A DNA stretch of 14,767 nucleotides from Ruminococcus sp. AF31-8BH (GTDB lineage: Bacteria > Bacillota > Clostridia > Lachnospirales > Lachnospiraceae): positions 1-14,767 of the forward strand of contig NZ_QTVN01000009.1 of the NCBI RefSeq assembly GCF_003460605.1, written 5' to 3'. The notes beneath the pieces were generated by a model, which was not told the DNA's origin, did not search any database, and worked only from the letters and a program-made list of their open reading frames with translations. The translations under genes and the position numbers were made by a program. Shown one piece after another: positions 13,823 to 14,767 of this stretch. How positions within the stretch are numbered: position 1 is the first letter of the stretch; every line of letters starts with the position of its first letter.

Positions 13823-13846
13823 GCCCCTACTGCGTAACATGAGGGC
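13823..13846. other. Hairpin in the initiator-gene leader, shared core with the IME
   Basis: GCCCCT...AGGGC around TACTGCGTAACATG. The minus strand reads TGTTACGCAGTAGGGGC, which differs by one base from TGTTACGCAATAGGGGC on the plus strand at 9316-9332. It lies about 125 bases before the initiator ATG within a 210-base gap. Confidence 0.6.
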
Positions 13847-13898
13847 ATAAAAATAGCGGCGTTCCTGTTCTCCCAGTGAGAGAGTGAGAAACGCCGCT
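13847..13898 (-). terminator. Intrinsic terminator after the 120-aa gene
   Basis: On the minus strand AGCGGCGTT (13898-13890) pairs with AACGCCGCT (13863-13855) around a 26-base loop and is followed by ATTTTTAT (13854-13847). It begins 11 bases after the stop of the 120-aa gene, so the initiator gene probably has its own promoter or depends on anti-termination. The shared hairpin (13823-13846) follows directly. Confidence 0.75.
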
Positions 13899-13908
13899 GT
13901 GCGGGTCG

Positions 13909-14271
13909 CTATTTCATTTCTTCTGCTATCAGTTCTTGCATGACTTCTCCAAAGTCTGCCATGAAAGAAAAGATGAAGTATTCCAAAACGTCGGGGTCTG
14001 CGTCCATAGGCTCGGCTTCCTCTGAAAAAGGCAAGCCCATTAGCCCATAAAGCAGTTTGATGATTTTGAACAGCTTGCCCCGGTCGGTGGGGTTGTTCAT
14101 GGTTACAAGTACGTTGGTAAGGCGGTTGATTGTTTCCATGTCGCCGCCTGTCGTTACCCATACCATTTCCGCGAACGGCTGCGTGATTGCCCCGGCGACA
14201 AGGTTTATCTTATCCTTGCCGATTTCGCCGGACGGAAGTATAATACCCTTAGTCAAAAGTTCGTTTTTCAT
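13909..14271 (-). CDS. Unknown 120-aa protein, first gene of the ICE end
   Basis: An acidic, soluble protein (MKNELLTKGIILPSGEIGKD ... INLVAGAITQPFAEMVWVTT ... DRGKLFKIIKLLYGLMGLPF ... EYFIFSFMADFGEVMQELIA). I recognise no named domain and no signal peptide; the second half is predicted helical by eye. ATG 14271 is chosen over a start 25 codons upstream because AAGGAGG lies 6 bases before it. It is the outermost backbone gene, next to the presumed ICE terminus, and ends in its own terminator. Its position suggests an early-expressed or regulatory role, without proof. Confidence 0.7.
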   Translation of the reverse strand: MKNELLTKGIILPSGEIGKDKINLVAGAITQPFAEMVWVTTGGDMETINRLTNVLVTMNNPTDRGKLFKIIKLLYGLMGLPFSEEAEPMDADPDVLEYFIFSFMADFGEVMQELIAEEMK

Positions 14272-14328
14272 GTCGTCCTCCTTATATTCTGTGGTGCTAA
14301 AATGGTGCCCGGTCTTACAAAAACACCT

Positions 14329-14366
14329 TATGCGGAGATATGACAAGAAAAATGAAGATATGCGGA
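14329..14366. repeat. Pair of TATGCGGA direct repeats at the ICE end
   Basis: TATGCGGA at 14329-14336 and 14359-14366, 30 bp apart (about three helical turns), with extra GATATG matches around them. They lie in the untranslated stretch between the 120-aa gene and the presumed element terminus. They could be operator or integrase arm sites. Confidence 0.5.
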
Positions 14367-14414
14367 AAACCTTGATTTTAAGCCATTTTCACATTGGTTT
14401 ATAAACATTTGTGA

Positions 14415-14576
14415 GGACTTATAAAAGGTTTTGCGTCTATCAAATCAATAAAATATATCCAGTCACTTCTGGGACATGTTGATCCTCGCTCTACAGATGT
14501 TTACCTTCATGTGAGCAACAAGACACTTCTTGGAATCCGCAGCCCGTTCGACAACCCGGAAGGTGGTGAATCATGA
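14415..14576 (+). pseudogene. Tyrosine recombinase, 3' remnant
   Basis: An open frame from the TGA at 14412-14414 encodes, from about 14448, IKYIQSLLGHVDPRST then DVYLHVSNKTLLGI and ends RSPFDNPEGGES. This is the C-terminal end of a phage-type tyrosine recombinase with the conserved GH and the nucleophile Tyr in STDVYLH. About 40 native codons remain; the rest of the gene is missing on the left, where ICE sequence begins. The stop overlaps the start of the IS91 transposase (ATGA). An integrase-like gene just upstream of the transposase is known in several IS91-family elements, so the two belong together. The truncation is the best visible clue to the ICE terminus. Confidence 0.8.
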
Positions 14577-14767
14577 GTAAGGATTGTACGATTCAGGATG
14601 TTTTTCATCGTTTTTATCCATCTTTCGAATCCACACACAGTATTTCTCCCGCTCAGCGAAAGTCCGCTTATCACATCATGAATTGCAAAACCGGTGCCTT
14701 TGGTGTGAATGTAAGCGTATGCGAGGATTGCGGCTGCATGTCAGTCCACTATAACTCCTGCCGTGAC
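14573..14767 (+). CDS. IS91-family transposase, N-terminal part (runs off the window)
   Basis: The first 65 codons, MSKDCTIQDVFHRFYPSFES ... SPAQRKSAYHIMNCKTGAFG ... CEDCGCMSVHYNSCRD. The Cys pair CEDC and the HYNSCRD motif are the zinc-binding N-terminal domain of IS91/IS801-type HUH transposases, which move by rolling-circle transposition. The catalytic tyrosine and HUH parts lie outside. The gene starts in a 4-base overlap with the upstream recombinase remnant, so it is translationally coupled to it. It is on the opposite strand to all ICE genes and represents the older DNA into which the ICE inserted, or a later neighbour. Confidence 0.88.
   Translation, partial: MSKDCTIQDVFHRFYPSFESTHSISPAQRKSAYHIMNCKTGAFGVNVSVCEDCGCMSVHYNSCRD

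Larger units (their letters stand above)
1868..14440 (-). mobile_element. Tn1549/CTn-like ICE, leading segment, interrupted
   Basis: The order unknown protein, DUF6017 initiator, DUF5348, PcfB, VirD4, small protein, Maff2 is the familiar leading part of this ICE type. It is broken by the IME at 3913-11608 and again in maff2. The outer end lies between about 14414 and 14448, where the sequence passes into an IS91-associated recombinase frame. The channel genes and the integrase are not in the window. Confidence 0.75.

Noticed and set aside
8926..14440. Shared 12-mer ATAGACGCAAAA (plus 8926-8937, minus 14440-14429)
   Set aside because: The two sites have no matching context or extended similarity, and the A-rich composition makes chance likely.

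Overview
The window looks like a nest of mobile elements from a Gram-positive, Clostridia-type gut bacterium (Lachnospiraceae/Oscillospiraceae-like). The basis is strong aGGAGG ribosome sites, a GC-balanced conjugation backbone of the Tn1549/CTn type (DUF6017 replication gene, DUF5348, PcfB, VirD4, Maff2), a large serine recombinase with TnpW, and AT-rich cargo genes. No ribosomal, tRNA or housekeeping gene is present. Nearly everything reads on the minus strand, so the biological order runs from right to left.

Right edge (about 14440-14767, plus strand): the 3' end of a tyrosine recombinase gene overlaps the start of an IS91-family transposase. The recombinase lacks its 5' part, so the terminus of the conjugative element probably lies near 14414-14448, inside this IS91-like unit. 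Next (14271-11597) comes the leading end of an integrative conjugative element (ICE): a 120-aa unknown, a DUF6017-type initiator with six internal 15-bp repeats, DUF5348, PcfB, and the first 99 codons of virD4. The backbone resumes at 3912-1868 with the rest of virD4, a 70-aa protein and a truncated maff2.

Between the two virD4 halves sits a complete 7.69-kb integrative mobilizable element (IME, about 3913-11608). It carries a serine recombinase, TnpW, a 98-aa protein, a membrane-anchored cargo protein, DUF3847, a MOBQ relaxase with an RSF1010/pIP501-like oriT, and a TOPRIM-helicase fusion. The virD4 halves share only TGG. Joining them across it restores one frame of about 593 codons through the motif GSARWG. 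Joining the two IME ends places TTGACA exactly 17 bp from CATAAT, directly upstream of the recombinase gene: a promoter that exists only in the excised circle.

Left part (1-1890): maff2 is cut after NPGA and followed by unrelated DNA with a secreted Cys/His protein, a lipoprotein, an oriT-like region and a mobC gene that runs off the window. This is best explained as one end of a second element inserted in maff2, or as a deletion.

Working model (inference): the IME sits inside the coupling-protein gene of the ICE it would need for transfer and disables it. ICE operon transcription would run into the IME recombinase; excision would restore virD4 and switch on the circle promoter.
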